A DNA stretch of 64,000 nt from Prorocentrum cordatum. Taxonomy: Eukaryota; Sar; Dinophyceae; Prorocentrales; Prorocentraceae. The translations under genes and the position numbers were made by a program. This document shows positions 54,210 to 64,000 of the stretch, in pieces; position 1 is the first letter of the stretch, and every line of letters begins with the position of its first letter. The notes below the pieces were generated by a model. It saw only the letters and a program-made list of their open reading frames with translations, was not told the DNA's origin and made no database searches. Location: positions 1 to 64,000 of the forward strand of contig CAUYUJ010020673.1 of the NCBI GenBank assembly GCA_963575745.1. The letters are read 5' to 3'.

Positions 54210-54374
54210 TCAGTCTCCATTATTCTTGCCGTGCGTGTAGCCCAGGCTCTTGACCCCCTCCTGGATGATCGCCTGCAGCGCAGTGATGGTGATCGCGCTG
54301 CCGATCACACGGCCGAATGCCCCAGGGCACGGGGGAGCGAAGGACAACAGTTTCTGACGAGAGTTGTTGCGGTT
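54210..54374 (-). CDS. DNA (cytosine-5) methyltransferase, exon 2
   Basis: After an AAAACAG acceptor (54375-54381) the frame reads GAFGRVIGSAITITALQAII then QEGVKSLGYTHGKNNGD and TGA. This is the missing C-terminal half of motif X (the IGNAV...I helix that closes the cofactor pocket), in phase 0 with the proposed exon 1 end. The intron (54375-55131, 757 bases) contains GATGATG repeats and CCCAAGAGGCC low complexity. Together the exons give about 367 residues, normal for a single-domain C5 MTase. The donor choice is an inference; the acceptor and exon content are strong. Confidence 0.75.
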   Translation of the reverse strand, partial: NRNNSRQKLLSFAPPCPGAFGRVIGSAITITALQAIIQEGVKSLGYTHGKNNGD

Positions 54375-55131
54375 CTGTTTTCAGAGCCCCAGGGCCTTTG
54401 CTTTTCTCAGAACCCGACGGGAAATGAAGGGGAACATTGGGAGACCTTGAAACATGAGGAAGATGTTGTTGATGTTGACGTTTGTGACGATGATGATGAT
54501 GAGAACGATGATTATGGCGGCGACGATGATGATGGCGTTGGTGATGATGGGAGGGGGAGGGGGGGGGAGGAGGAGGCGGACGAACGCTGACAGCTTCCAA
54601 CATGCCTCCAAGAGGCCCCAGAGGGGGGCCACAGGACGGTTCCAAGTGCTCTTGGAGCGCCCTCAGGACCCCCTCAACAATCCAGAAACCTCTTTAACAT
54701 TTCAAAAAACCAATGGCCCAAGAAGGCCCTAGGATCGGACCGAGAGGCCCCGAAGACGGCCCCAAGATGGTCCATGGGCGCCCGAAGAGAGACCCAAGAG
54801 GGCTCCTAGAAGTGGTTTTGAGGGGCCACGGGGGGATGCTCAGATTTGGATTTATCTCGCTTATATCGATAGCTTCCAATATGGCCCCAAGAGGCCCTCC
54901 AGGAGCTCAAAGAGAGCCCAAAGAAAGCCCCAAGAGGGCTCCAAGAGGCCCCCAACAAGTCCCAAGACAGCCCCGAGAAGAGGACCCAAAGACCCTCCAA
55001 ACCCATGAGGGCTCCAAGATGCGATCCTGAAGGCTCTGGGCCCCGACGTCGCGACGGTGGTCCGGGGGCCGCCCGGGTGGCGCGACGGCCCCCCCCTCCC
55101 CGGCTGAGTTCCTCGAGCTGATGCCGTCAAC

Positions 55132-56070
55132 GTCGAGATGCCCCCGCTTGGCGCCCTGGAGGGCTGCCAACTCTGTCAGGCTCAGCGGCCTGCCCAAGTA
55201 TGTGTTGTAGAAAAAGAGCTCCTCTCCGCACCTGGCCGTGATGGTGGGGCACCTGTTGCAGCAAAAACACTCATGGGTGGTTCCGGCATGGGTGTCTACG
55301 AAGAAAGCGCGATTGCGTGGGTCCACTCCGCCCTTCTTGATGTTCTTAATGGCATTCTTTAAGTGTCTGGCGCTAGTAGGATGCTCGGGTGCCTGTTCGG
55401 GTCTCTCACGGGCGATGGTGCCATCCTCGCGCTTGTCGTAAAAGGCCTTCAGGGGGGCCCTGGCCAGCTTCGCGGGCCACTTGAAGCGGTTGCGGCACAA
55501 GTCACGGCGAATCCCAACTATGAAGATCCGCTTCCTGTCCTGGGCGGTGTTGAAGTCCATGCTGTTCACAATTCTTATGTGGATCAAATACATCGGCTTC
55601 ATGGTGCGAGGGTCCAGCGTGGGCGCCCTGAGCTTCTGCATAATATTTTGAAAATGACGGATGCGAGGTTTCGTCGCCAGGCCCAGCACGTTTTCAATAA
55701 TGATGAACTTTGGTTTCTTGGACCCAATGTGGTCGATGATTGGGTCCACGACTGATGCCCTCTCGTCGTCGGCCCCACCGCGGCCCCCTGCAATGCTGTA
55801 AGGTTGGCAAGGAAATCCTGCCACGTAGATATCCGTCGAGGGCAAGAGCTTATGACCTGGGTCGTGCACGTTGTCTACGAAAGTGCCCACCTCATAGTTG
55901 TCCAGAATCAGCCTCTTGACGTCCTTATCGTAATCGCAGGCAAAAGATTGGACGGATGGGATGCCAGCGCAGTCGCAAGCAATTGTCTCGGCGCACCATC
56001 CACTGCAATCGCTGCCGAGCGAGAGCCTCTTCATGTGCACCGGCTTGATGCGCTTCCTGTTGCCCTCCAT
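55132..56070 (-). CDS. DNA (cytosine-5) methyltransferase, exon 1
   Basis: Start chosen at MEGNRKRIKPVHMKR (ATG 56068-56070), a basic stretch just before the catalytic domain; the frame is open a little further upstream through a Pro run. All main C5-MTase motifs are seen: motif I LGSDCSGW (residues 18-25), motif IV GFPCQPYS with nucleophile Cys88, motif VI IIENV (Glu126), motif VIII TAQDRKRIFIVG, motif IX RCPTITARCGE after a target-recognition region, and the start of motif X LSLTELAALQGA. It transfers methyl from SAM to cytosine in DNA. The frame leaves homology after RGHLD; a GTTGAC donor at 55126-55131 fits. About 313 codons; bacterial-like, lacking the regulatory domains of DNMT1. Confidence 0.92.
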
Positions 56071-56311
56071 AGGGGGGGGGGGGGGGGGGCGGCGGCCGAT
56101 CGCGGCAGCAGGGGGAGCGAGGGGGGGCGGACGGTCGCCTGCGACGTGGATCCAGGGGGAGGGGGGTGCCAAGCGTTTCAAGCGATCGTCTTACCCTCGC
56201 AGCCCGCCGACTGCTGATCTATTCCTAATCCTCGCGGTGCCACTCTTGCGCCGCCTCTTATCCACGCTAGGCTTCCTAAAACTCCAGCGGGGGGGGGGGG
56301 GCAAAAGAATT

Positions 56312-56765
56312 ATCCCAGGTGCGACCCCGCCTAGGAGTTGGAGCCTCCAGGAAATCAACATATAATATTATAGCAGCAGCAGTAGTGGATGCTGCGCTGC
56401 GCTATGCTATGCTCTGATATGCTCTGCAATGCTCCGCTATGCTATGCTATGCGATGCTGCGCAATGCTATGCTGGGCTAGGCTAGGCTAGGCTATGCTAC
56501 GCTGCGCTGTGCTATGCTGCGCTATGTTATGCTATGCTATGCTATTATGTTGCGTTGTCTTCGTTTTTGCCTTCACGTGTGCCTCTGTTTTTGCTTGGCA
56601 CCAAAAGGGCGCAACTAGGGGAACCGCGCGTTTGCTTTTACCTTTGCTGTTGCTTTTGCTGGGCTCCCAGGGGACTGGGGGGGCCGCCCGGGGCGGTTTG
56701 CACTGCCCGGCCCCTTTAAGCCAAGCGAGTAAGAACCCTTCTAGACAGCCTAGGTAGGGAATAAC
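56312..56765 (-). mobile_element. E element copy 5
   Basis: Reverse orientation: right end (GCGACCCCGCCTAGGAGTTG on the plus strand, 56321) to left end (CAGCCTAGGTAGGGAATAAC, to 56765). Core is GCTATG repeats, then TTTTGCC/TTTGCTTTTACC sequence like copy 2. On the minus strand CCTGGG borders both ends (CGCCTGGGTTATTCCC and CGCACCTGGGATAA), a possible target duplication. It directly follows the exon-like frame at 56766-57029. Confidence 0.8.
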
Positions 56766-57029
56766 CCAGGCGCCAAACATCACGCGTTGTCGTCTTTCTT
56801 CTTCGCCGTCGTCGTGCCCTGGGGCCTTGATCATCTCTGCGAAGCCAGTCTGGTCGCCGTTGCACAGCTTCGCCAGCGCTTGAAAGCGCCCCTTCAGCGA
56901 GAGCTTCAGGAGGCCCACCAGCCCCGAATGAGAACCCCGCCGTGTGGCTGCAGCAGGTCGGGACACGACGGGCGGCATGATGATGGCCGCGCGTGCCCCT
57001 GAGATGCCCCCGTGGCAGCAGGAAATCAA
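56766..57029 (-). CDS. Exon-like frame ending at an E element
   Basis: Reads GLVGLLKLSLKGRFQALAKL, then CNGDQTGFAEMIKAPGHDDG and RQRVMFGAW, stopping its protein-like character exactly where E copy 5 begins (GGCGCCTGG then GTTATTCCC, a possible GT donor). The part before SHSGLVG is less convincing. Unknown protein. Could be a short exon of a gene that continues on the other side of E copy 5. Confidence 0.35.
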
Positions 57030-57957
57030 ATTCGGGCCAGTTGATGGCTAGTTCGTTGTTTCCAGAGCCCCCCAGTTTGTTCGTTGTTTCCAATGCCCGC
57101 CCGAACGTTCTGGAAGTGAGATTCGTTGAAACGCGCCGGCCACCTGGGCGGTGATCGTCACCGCGACGGATCCAATCTGTTGGCTCCAAGATGTTCCCAA
57201 GAGGCCACATCGATGAGTAAGTTCGCTCCTGCCACATATATTGCACCACGTACCTTCTTACATCCCATAGATCGCACCACATAGATTACAAGAAAGAGGC
57301 TGTCTGGGGCCAACGATTGCTAGCATTACTCTCTCTCTCTCTCTACATGTTCACGTGCGCATTCACATGCGTCTCATGCGTACGTGCACGCGTGCACACG
57401 CATTCTACATACTAGACTTCCTTCGGCTTCCTCCGACTGCCATGGGCCTCAGCGCGCGCGCATTCTACACGCTTTACTTCCTTCGGCTTCCTCCGACAGC
57501 CATGGGCCTCAGTGGTAACTCTGGCTGCAGCGTGCAGTTTTTGCACATGGGGCAACAGAAGAAGTAGGGTTCCCATCGCCACGTGCGCGCAGCACGACAA
57601 GAATAACCAGATCACACCTATAAAAAACTGCATGCCATCGCACTTCTGACGCAACCAGCGGCGTCAGCGCGCGACGGGGCCGACCCCCTAAAACAAGAAG
57701 ACTTGGCGCCTGTCTGGGGCCCCAAAAAACAATTGCGATTCTCTGTTCTTTCAGCCCGCGCCTCCAAGGCCCCCCCCCCGGCACCGAAGCCTCACGCAGC
57801 TTGTCGACTGACAGTCAGGCGCCTCAGCCTGGTATCAAAAGACATGTGAACGCTGCCGCACATCGCTCCGCCGCCTCATCGTAACGAGCCTGTCGCCACC
57901 TCAAGCTCGCGACCACGCATCCACCACTCAAGATCGTCGCATCGAGCGCGTCACCAC
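57030..57957. other. Spacer with a 60-bp direct repeat
   Basis: GCATTCTACA...ACTTCCTTCGGCTTCCTCCGAC(T/A)GCCATGGGCCTCAG occurs at 57399-57452 and 57459-57513. Otherwise no signal. Confidence 0.7.
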
Positions 57958-58513
57958 TCAAGCGTTAGAGTCTTGTGATTCCTCCTCCGCCTCCTCATCT
58001 GGATCCTCCCCCTCTGGTTCCTCGGCTGCCTCCTCGACCGCCTTCTTTGTATATGCCTTGGGCTTGGCCTTGGCAGCCCTGGCCTTGCCCGTGGCCTTGG
58101 CTTTCTTGGGATCGGGCCTGGGCTTGGGCGTGGGGCGGGGCTTGTCGCTGTCATCGGCATCGCCGCCATCGGCTCCGAGGTCGGACATCGTCACGGCGAG
58201 GTCGGGCTTGCAAATCGGAACCCCCCGCGTGAAACATCGGAAGATGGAGGAGTGCAGGTGGGTCAGCAGAGTCGTTTTGTGGAATTCGCCCTGCGTCACG
58301 CCGACGTAGGGGATCCCCAGCTGCACGCGCGGGAGAGGGAGGGCGCCGTCCAGGGAGGTGAGGCCCCATGCGGCCTTGGCCCCGAACCGATGCAGGATCT
58401 CATCGTAGCTCTCCGGCACGCGGGAATGGTAGCTCACAGGCTCCACGTTGGAATCGACGCGCCTCTCGCTGGGGCCAGCGGAATCAGGCGCAGTCGAACA
58501 AGCGCCGCCTCAT
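57958..58513 (-). CDS. Dinoflagellate-type unknown protein, last exon
   Basis: From about codon 20: NVEPVSYHSRVPESYDEILH, KAAWGLTSLDGALPLPRVQL, GIPYVGVTQGEFHKTTLLTH and GVPICKPDLAVTMSDLGADG, then a disordered charged tail (KPRPTPKPRPDPKKAKATGK; EEPEGEDPDEEAEEESQDSN) to TGA 57958. The alternation of an EPVxYH start, a 'glT.lDGal' strand and a 'pYvGv...H...L' helix resembles the C-terminal part of an uncharacterised, highly repeated protein family in dinoflagellates as I remember it; its upstream exon would be 62518-63159. A CCCCAG acceptor near 58468 would start the exon. Function unknown. Confidence 0.55.
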
Positions 58514-59129
58514 AGGCGTCAAGGAGTGGGGGGCCGATGAGGCGGTAGTGGGAGGAGGGAGGAGGCAGCGAAGAGGGACTAGGAGAGAGGGGCGGGGCAG
58601 GGAGGAGGAGAAGGGAGGTCGTCGTCGAACGGCGGCATGGCTGAGGTCAGCGAACTGAGACATCATGCAACGCAGCAAAATGCAGGGAGGAGGGAAGAGG
58701 GAGGACGACGAGGGAGGAGGACAAGGGGGAGGGAGGAAGGAGGATGGGGGGGGGTCGGGAGGAGGAGGAGGAGGACGGATGCAGGATCCCCGTTGATCAG
58801 GGATGTGATGTAACATCATGCGGCCCAGCAGTGAAGCGCATCTATTTTCGCGGACACTCTTGGGGCTCTCTTGGAATCTCCGCTCGTTGTTGGGGGCCCT
58901 CTTGGGGTGTCCTCTTTGGGGGGGGGGGGGGGAGAGGCCATTATCCGTCTATGGGTGGGGTCCCTCTTGGCGGGGTGCTCTCGGAGCTCGCTCCCTCAGG
59001 GCCCCCATGGAAGCTTGTTGTGGTTTCGCCAGAGGGCTGGCCGTCAGATACATGTTACATGCCACGGCAAAGCTGTCGTGCAGGTGGTGGTCCGAAATGC
59101 CCCCTGCCCCCCCTTCGATGTCCATATTA
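58514..59129. other. GGA-rich spacer, probably intronic
   Basis: GGAGGAGGGAAGAGGGAGG sequence and a short G run. A minus-strand frame with HLHDSFAVACNMYLTASPLA (59090-59030) could be a small exon but has no support beyond its look. Confidence 0.4.
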
Positions 59130-59509
59130 CCCCAGTGCGACCCTACCACCTAGGAGTTGGAGCCCCTAGGAAAGCAACATTAGTAGCAACGTCAAACGCC
59201 GTCTTCCTCCTTCTCCTCATCGTCGCAGTTGCATGTGCTTTTGCTTATGGTTGCTACTGCTTGGTTTTGTTTTTGCTTTACCTTCGCACACACACGCGCA
59301 TGTTTCTGCATTCGCTCACCGGGTGGGCTCTCTGATCGTACTGTTGCACATTGCTATTGCTTTGCCTTTCCTTTGCGTTGCTTTTGATTACCTAACAGCG
59401 AAGACTGATAGGTTCTAGTAGGGTCAAAAGAGGAGAGCACCATGACTCCCCAGGGGGGTCTGGGCGGCATCCGGACAGGGATCCGCAGAAGTCGTTTTGG
59501 GCAAACAAT

Positions 59510-59860
59510 TACACTTCGTGGTCTTCGAGGTCCCAGAACTCCATTCCTGGGCATGACTTTGAATGCCCGGAGCCAACTGTAAGCCACTTCGTGGTCTTCG
59601 AATTCCCAGAACTCCATTCCTGGGCATGTTTTTGAATCCCCGGAGCCAACTGTAAGCCACTTCGTGATCTCCGAGTTCCCAGAATTCCTTTCATGGGCAT
59701 GATTTTGCATGCCCGGAGCCAGCTGTAGGCCACTTCGTGCTCTTCGAGTTCCCCAAATTCCACTCCTGGACATGATTTTGAATGCCCAGAGCCAACTGTA
59801 GGCCACTTCGTGTTCTTCGAGTTCCCAGAACTCCATTCCCGGGCTACATTTTGAATGCTG
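59510..59860 (-). repeat. 73-bp tandem repeat, ~5 copies
   Basis: CCCAGAACTCCATTCCTGGG with CCAACTGTAAGCCACTTCGT recurs at 59532, 59605, 59678, 59751 and 59824, exactly 73 apart. Confidence 0.95.
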
Positions 59861-61790
59861 AAGCAGGCTGAGGCTGAAGCTGATGCAGGCCGAGGCTGAG
59901 GCAGGCTGAGGCTGAGGCCGAGGCTGAAGGCAGACTGAAGCTGAGGCTGAAGCAGGCAAAGGCTGAGGCTGAGGCAGGCTGAGGCTGAGGCTGACTGAGG
60001 CAGGCTGAGGCTGAGGCTGAGGCTGAGGCAGGCTGAGGCTGAGGCAGGCTGAGGCTGAGGCCGAGGCTGAAGGCAGACTGAGGCCGAAGGCAGACTCAGG
60101 CTGAGGCTGGGGCTGAGGCTGAAGCTGATGCAGGCTGAGGCTGAGGCAGACTGAGGCGGAGGCCGAGGCTGAAGGCAGACTGAGGCTGAGGCTGAAGCAG
60201 GCTGAGGCTGAGGCTGAGGCAGGCTGAGGCTGAGGCTGAGGCAGGCTGATGCTGAGGCAGGTTGAGGCTGAGGCTGACGCTGATGCAGGCTGAGGCTGAG
60301 CAGGCTGAGGCTGAGGCCGAGGCTGAAGGCAGATTGAGGCTGAGACTGAAGCAGGCTGAGGCTGAGTCAGAGGCAGGCTGAGGCTGAGGCTAAGGCAGGC
60401 TGAGGCTGAGGCAGGCTGAGGCTGAGACTGAGGCTGAAGCAGGCTGATGCTGAGGCAGGCTGAGGTTGCGGCCGAGGCTGAAGGCAGACTGAGGCTGAGG
60501 CTGAAGGCAGGCCGAGGCTGAGGCTGCGGCAGGCCGAGGCTGAGGCTGAGGCAGGCGGATGCTGAGGCAGGCTGAGGCTGAGGCTGAGGCTGAGTCAGAG
60601 GCAGGCTGAGGCCGAGGCTGAAAGCAGACTGAGGCTGAGGCTGAAGCAGGCTGAGGCTGAGGCTGAGGCAGGCTGAGGCTGAGGCTGAGGCAGGCTGATG
60701 CTTAGGCAGGCTCAGGCTGAGGCTGACGCAGGCTGAGGCTGAGGCAGGCTGAGGCTGAGGCCGAGGCTGAAGGCAGACTGAGGCTGAGGCTGAAGCAGGC
60801 TGAGGCTGAGGCTGAGGCAGACTGAGGTTGAGGCTGATACAGGCGGAGGCTGAGGCAGGCTGAGGCTGAGGCTGAGGCTGAGGCAGACCGAGGCTGAGGC
60901 AGGCTGAGGCTGAGGCCGAGGCGGAAGGCAGACTGAGGCTGAGGCTGAAGCAGGCGGAGGCTGAGGCTGAGGCAGCATCAGGCTGAGGCTGATGCTGAGG
61001 CAGGCTGATGCTAAGGCAGGCTGAGGCTGATACTGAGGGTGATGCAGGCTGAGGCTGAGGCCGAGGCTGCGGCTGAGGCCGAGGCTGAAGGCAGGCTGAA
61101 TCTGAGGCTGACGCAGGCCGAAGTTGAGGCTGAGGCAGGCTGAGCAGGCTGAGGCTGAGGCTGAGACAGGCTGATGCTGAGGCAGGCTGAGGCTGAGGCT
61201 GAGGCTGATGCAGGCTAAGGCTGAGGCAGCCTGAGGCTGAGGCCGAGGCTGATGGCAGACTCAGGCTGAGGCTGAGGCCGAGGCCGAGGCTGCGGAGGCA
61301 GACAGGCTGATGCTGAGGCAGGCTGAGGCTGAGGCTGGGGCTGAGGCAGACTGAGGCTGAGGCAGGCTGATGCTGAGGCCGAGGCTGAAGGCAGACTGAG
61401 GCTGAGGCTGAAGCAGGCTGAGGCTGAGGCTGAGGCAGGCTGAGGAGTCTGAGGCTGAGACAGGCTGATGCTGAGGCAGGCTGAGGCTGAGGCTGATGCA
61501 GTCTGAGACTGAGGCAGCCTGAGGCTGAGGCAGAGGCTGAAGGCAGACTGAGGCTGAGGCTGGAGCAGGCTGAGGCCGAGGCTGAGGCCGACGCCGAGGC
61601 TGAGGCAGGCTGATGCTGAGGCAGGCTAAGGCTGAGGCTGAGGCTGATGCAGGCTGAGGCTGAGGCAGGCTGAGGCTGAGGCCGAGGCTGAAGGCAGACT
61701 GAGGCTGAGGCTGAAGCAGGCTGAGGCTGATACTGAGGCAGGCTGAGCTGCGGCTGAGGCAGGCTGATGCTGAGGCAGGCCGAGGCTGAG
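59860..61790. repeat. GAGGCT minisatellite, ~1.9 kb
   Basis: Hexamer GAGGCT with frequent GCAGGCT and CCGAGGCTGAAGGCAGACT variants in higher-order blocks. The minus strand is open for 856 codons (SASASACLSLSLPQPQ type), including a hydrophobic start (LAGAVAFAMTVAAATALAV); I regard this as an artefact of a 6-bp unit with no stop on that strand. Confidence 0.95.
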
Positions 61791-62019
61791 GCTGTGACTG
61801 CGAGTGCCGTTGCCGCTGCGACTGTCATCGCGAATGCGACTGCGCCTGCGAGAATAGCAGAATTCCACAACTGGATTATCATCTGAATATCAAGGAGAAT
61901 GCTTCTAGATATGTTCCTACACATCGCTGTTAGGTTGTGTTGCCGGCGTACTGTTAATGTGTTTTGAGGTACGTTGCGTGTGCGTTGCTTTGATGCTGCT
62001 GATGTTGCGTTGCATTTGC

Positions 62020-62390
62020 GTTGCTGCTATGCTATGCTATGCTGCGCTATGCGATGATATAATGTTGTACTATGATATGTTCTGCTGCGCCATGCTGCGC
62101 TATGTTATGCCACGCTAGGCTGCGCTATGATATGCTAGGCTATGTTATGCTATGATATGCTGCGCTATGATATGCTAGACTGTGATATGCTGCGTTATGC
62201 TGTGCTATGATATGATATGGTATGATATGCTGCACTATGATATGATATGCTGGGTTATGTTATGATATGCTAAGCTAAGCTAAGCGAAGCTAAGCTACAG
62301 CTAAGCGAAGCTAAAAAGAAACTAAGCTTAGCTTAGCTAAGCGAAGCTAAGATAAGCTAAGCTAAGCTAAGATGAGATACGCATAGCTAA
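62020..62390. repeat. GCTATG and AAGCTAAGC repeats
   Basis: Core-type simple repeats next to the E left end (GCTATGATATG to 62260, then AAGCTAAGC). Confidence 0.9.
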
Positions 62391-62517
62391 AGCAAGGGGG
62401 CGCAGCTGGGGGAACCGCGGGGCAGGGGCCGGGGGAACCGCCCGGGGCGAGGAACAGTGCCCGGTCCTTTTAAGCTAATGTAGCAAGAACCCTCTAGGCA
62501 GAGCCTAGGCAGGGATA

Positions 62518-63159
62518 GAGCGGGCCCCAAATATTTCCGAATGTAAACCCACCTGGCAGCACACGGGCGTCTTTCGCGTAGAGCATCTTCTTCTGCTTGT
62601 ACGTCATGCGGAAGACAGAGTCACCGTTGGCGGGGAATGGGCCGATGGAGTCAGAGCGGGACGTCCCGGGTGAACGCTGGTTGGGCTGCTGCTTCATGGT
62701 GGGCATGTGGGTGGCCACGCAGAGGGCCGATTCAGTGCTGCGCTCGCACATGAATCCACGGTTGAGAGCTTTATCGACTTTCTCATTGTAGAAAAAGTTC
62801 AAGGCCCAAGGGCAAGATGCATGGGCGGGGAGCCGCTTTCCTTCCGCGTTCCTCAACGACCCCGTCAGGGCCCCCTGGCCCCCGTGCTTCCCACAATCCA
62901 TGAAGATGAAAACGCCACCCTCACGCAACGCTTCAGAGCTCCCCCTGGCCACCAGGAAGGACCGGATCAATGTCTTCAGGTGTGCGTTGCGCAGGGCGCA
63001 GAGCCTGTGCTCCGGCTGGGTCGCGGACTCCCCAGCGAGCCCCGGGTCGTAGAAGACGCAAACGTGGTTCTTCGTGGTCCCCTGGACGCCCATGAGCGTA
63101 CATTCCTGGGTTATGTCTTCGTTCTTCCTAACGATGAACGAGATCTCATCCATCATCAT
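62518..63159 (-). CDS. Dinoflagellate-type unknown protein, upstream exon
   Basis: Starts MMMDEISFIVRKNEDITQEC (first of three Met codons, 63159) and reads VCVFYDPGLAGESATQPEHR, LKTLIRSFLVARGSSEALRE, GGVFIFMDCGKHGGQGALTG, PWALNFFYNEKVDKALNRGF, FRMTYKQKKMLYAKDARVLP and GGFTFGNIWGP before running into the E element. Varied residues and codons, alternating strands and helices, and a KKMLY-type motif resemble an uncharacterised dinoflagellate family whose C-terminal part matches the frame at 57958-58513. The donor would be GC (GGGCCC then GCTCTATCC), a type dinoflagellates use. Function unknown; sequence upstream is CTC repeat, so further exons may be missing. Confidence 0.6.
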
Positions 63160-63199
63160 CCAAACTACTACTCCTTCCCTCATCCCCCTACTCATCCCC

Positions 63200-64000
63200 C
63201 GCCCCCCCCCTCCCGCCTCCTCCTCCTCCTCCTCGCCCTCCTCCTCCTCCTCCTACTCATTCTCCTCGTTCGCTTCCCTGGAGGCCATGGCGGGGTTTGA
63301 AAAACAAGAGCGCAAAGCCCCGACAGGAGGCTGCTGGCTCGGCGCTCCCCCCCCTCCCAAAGCTCCGCCCCTGGCCCGACGAAGGCTGGCCAGCTACTGC
63401 GTCTCGTGGGGGGCAGGGGGGGGGCTGCTCTGTCCGGCGCGCCGTCTCATGGAGGGTAGGGGGAGAGCTGGCGCGATGTCAAGCCGTTGCTGCTCTGTCC
63501 GGCGCACCGTCTCCTGTCTGTCTGTATGTCTGCCTGGCCGCCCGTGCTCCGACCCGGCGCGAGAATGCATGGGGGGGGATCTGCCAGGGTTGACTGGAAG
63601 GTTGCTCCGGGCATTCCGGGGGGAAGGTTGCCGGGGCATGCGTTTTCGCGCTGCCTGGGAGGGGGCCCCGGACATCATTCCCAGGGGGCGACGAAGGTTC
63701 GCAAGATAGGCGTTGGGGGGATCAAAATGATGGTGATGATGATAATGATGATGTTGTTGGGAGCCCCCTTCTGTGCTTTTTTGCTATTCTTGCAAACGCC
63801 GTGCAGCAATCGTTGGAGATCCCCTCCTAGCGCCGCCCCCCGCCGGATCGGGCCTTAATTGCTTGCATTTGCTGGGCTGTTGGCCGTTGACCTCGCCGCC
63901 CCATCGCCGTCGGTCTTGCGACGGGCCCGCGGGGGGGGGTAGGCGGTAGGAGGAGGCGGAATATGATCAACAAAGCAACAGACGTGTAGTTCGCTGGAAG
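63200..64000. other. Low-complexity tail of the window
   Basis: CTCCTC run (63200-63260), GC-rich sequence with a 56-bp-spaced duplication of GCTGCTCTGTCCGGCGC (63430 and 63486), and a GATGATG stretch (63728-63755). No supported gene. Confidence 0.5.

Larger units (their letters stand above)
59130..62517 (-). mobile_element. E element copy 6, expanded to 3.4 kb
   Basis: Right end (CCCCAGTGCGACCCTACC ... CCTAGGAGTTGGAGCCCCTA on the plus strand, 59130-59170) and left end (GGCAGAGCCTAGGCAGGGAT, 62497-62516) in reverse orientation, with no other E end between. TTTTGC-rich sequence next to the right end matches copies 2 and 5. The core has grown: a 73-bp repeat, a GAGGCT minisatellite and GCTATG repeats. 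Alternatively these are two truncated elements. On the minus strand it follows exon 62518-63159 directly. Confidence 0.6.

Noticed and set aside
56195-56275. Extra Lys/Arg-rich 5' exon for the methyltransferase
   Set aside because: A TTTTAG acceptor, basic peptide KPSVDKRRRKSG and GTAAGA donor are visible on the minus strand, but the phase does not match the downstream frame at the CGTCGCAG acceptor.
59354-61924. 856-residue minus-strand protein with hydrophobic N-terminus
   Set aside because: It is the translation of a 6-bp minisatellite whose unit has no stop on that strand; it lies inside a probable intron or E element.

Overview
The window looks like nuclear DNA of a dinoflagellate. It is GC-rich and gene-poor, with long G/C and CT/GGA/CAT runs, intron-broken genes with weak splice signals, and retroelement proteins of the kinds I know from Symbiodinium, Polarella and Prorocentrum predicted proteomes: tyrosine-recombinase (YR) retrotransposons carrying DNA methyltransferase (MTase) domains, and endonuclease/RT LINEs. 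The high GC fits a Prorocentrum-like genome best, but the genus is an inference. I saw no spliced-leader relic, tRNA, rRNA or bacterial operon.

Layout. 0.85-8.0 kb: decayed plus-strand YR retroelement (RT, RNase H, cytosine MTase, Cys/His region, coiled coil, YR). 8.4-9.7 kb: tandem ~510-bp repeat with C/G-run hairpins. 10-15.5 kb: three degraded plus-strand reading frames (ExoX-C-like, unknown, endonuclease/exonuclease/phosphatase-like) and a dense field of a short TGCTGCACAGCC repeat. 15.6-16.7 and 50.5-51.4 kb: copies of a small element with inverted CCCTACCTAGG ends ('E element'). 17.5-22.6 kb: minus-strand Gag-like pseudogene and LINE-type EEP/RT pseudogene. 23.5-27.4 kb: minus-strand coiled-coil gene whose exons are repeat units, separated by a 2-kb 12-bp minisatellite. 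27.4-31.7 kb: CTC, CAT and CT arrays. 33-42.7 kb: tandem ~1.1-kb repeat ('R') whose third copy is split by a nearly complete 6.5-kb YR retroelement with split direct repeats (35440-41974, minus). 42.7-50 kb: satellite-rich block with inverted ends, apparently inserted between two R copies. 52-56 kb: a proline-rich ORF and a two-exon stand-alone cytosine C5 MTase (minus). 56-63.2 kb: minus-strand exons of dinoflagellate-type genes, two of which run directly into E elements that look like, or lie within, introns.

Working together: most coding sequence is mobile-element sequence, and cytosine methylation recurs (an MTase-like domain in each YR retroelement plus the stand-alone MTase). Most retroelement frames carry frameshifts, stops or changed catalytic residues, so they are fossils. 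The 35.4-42.0 kb element is the best preserved, and its boundaries can be set almost to the base.
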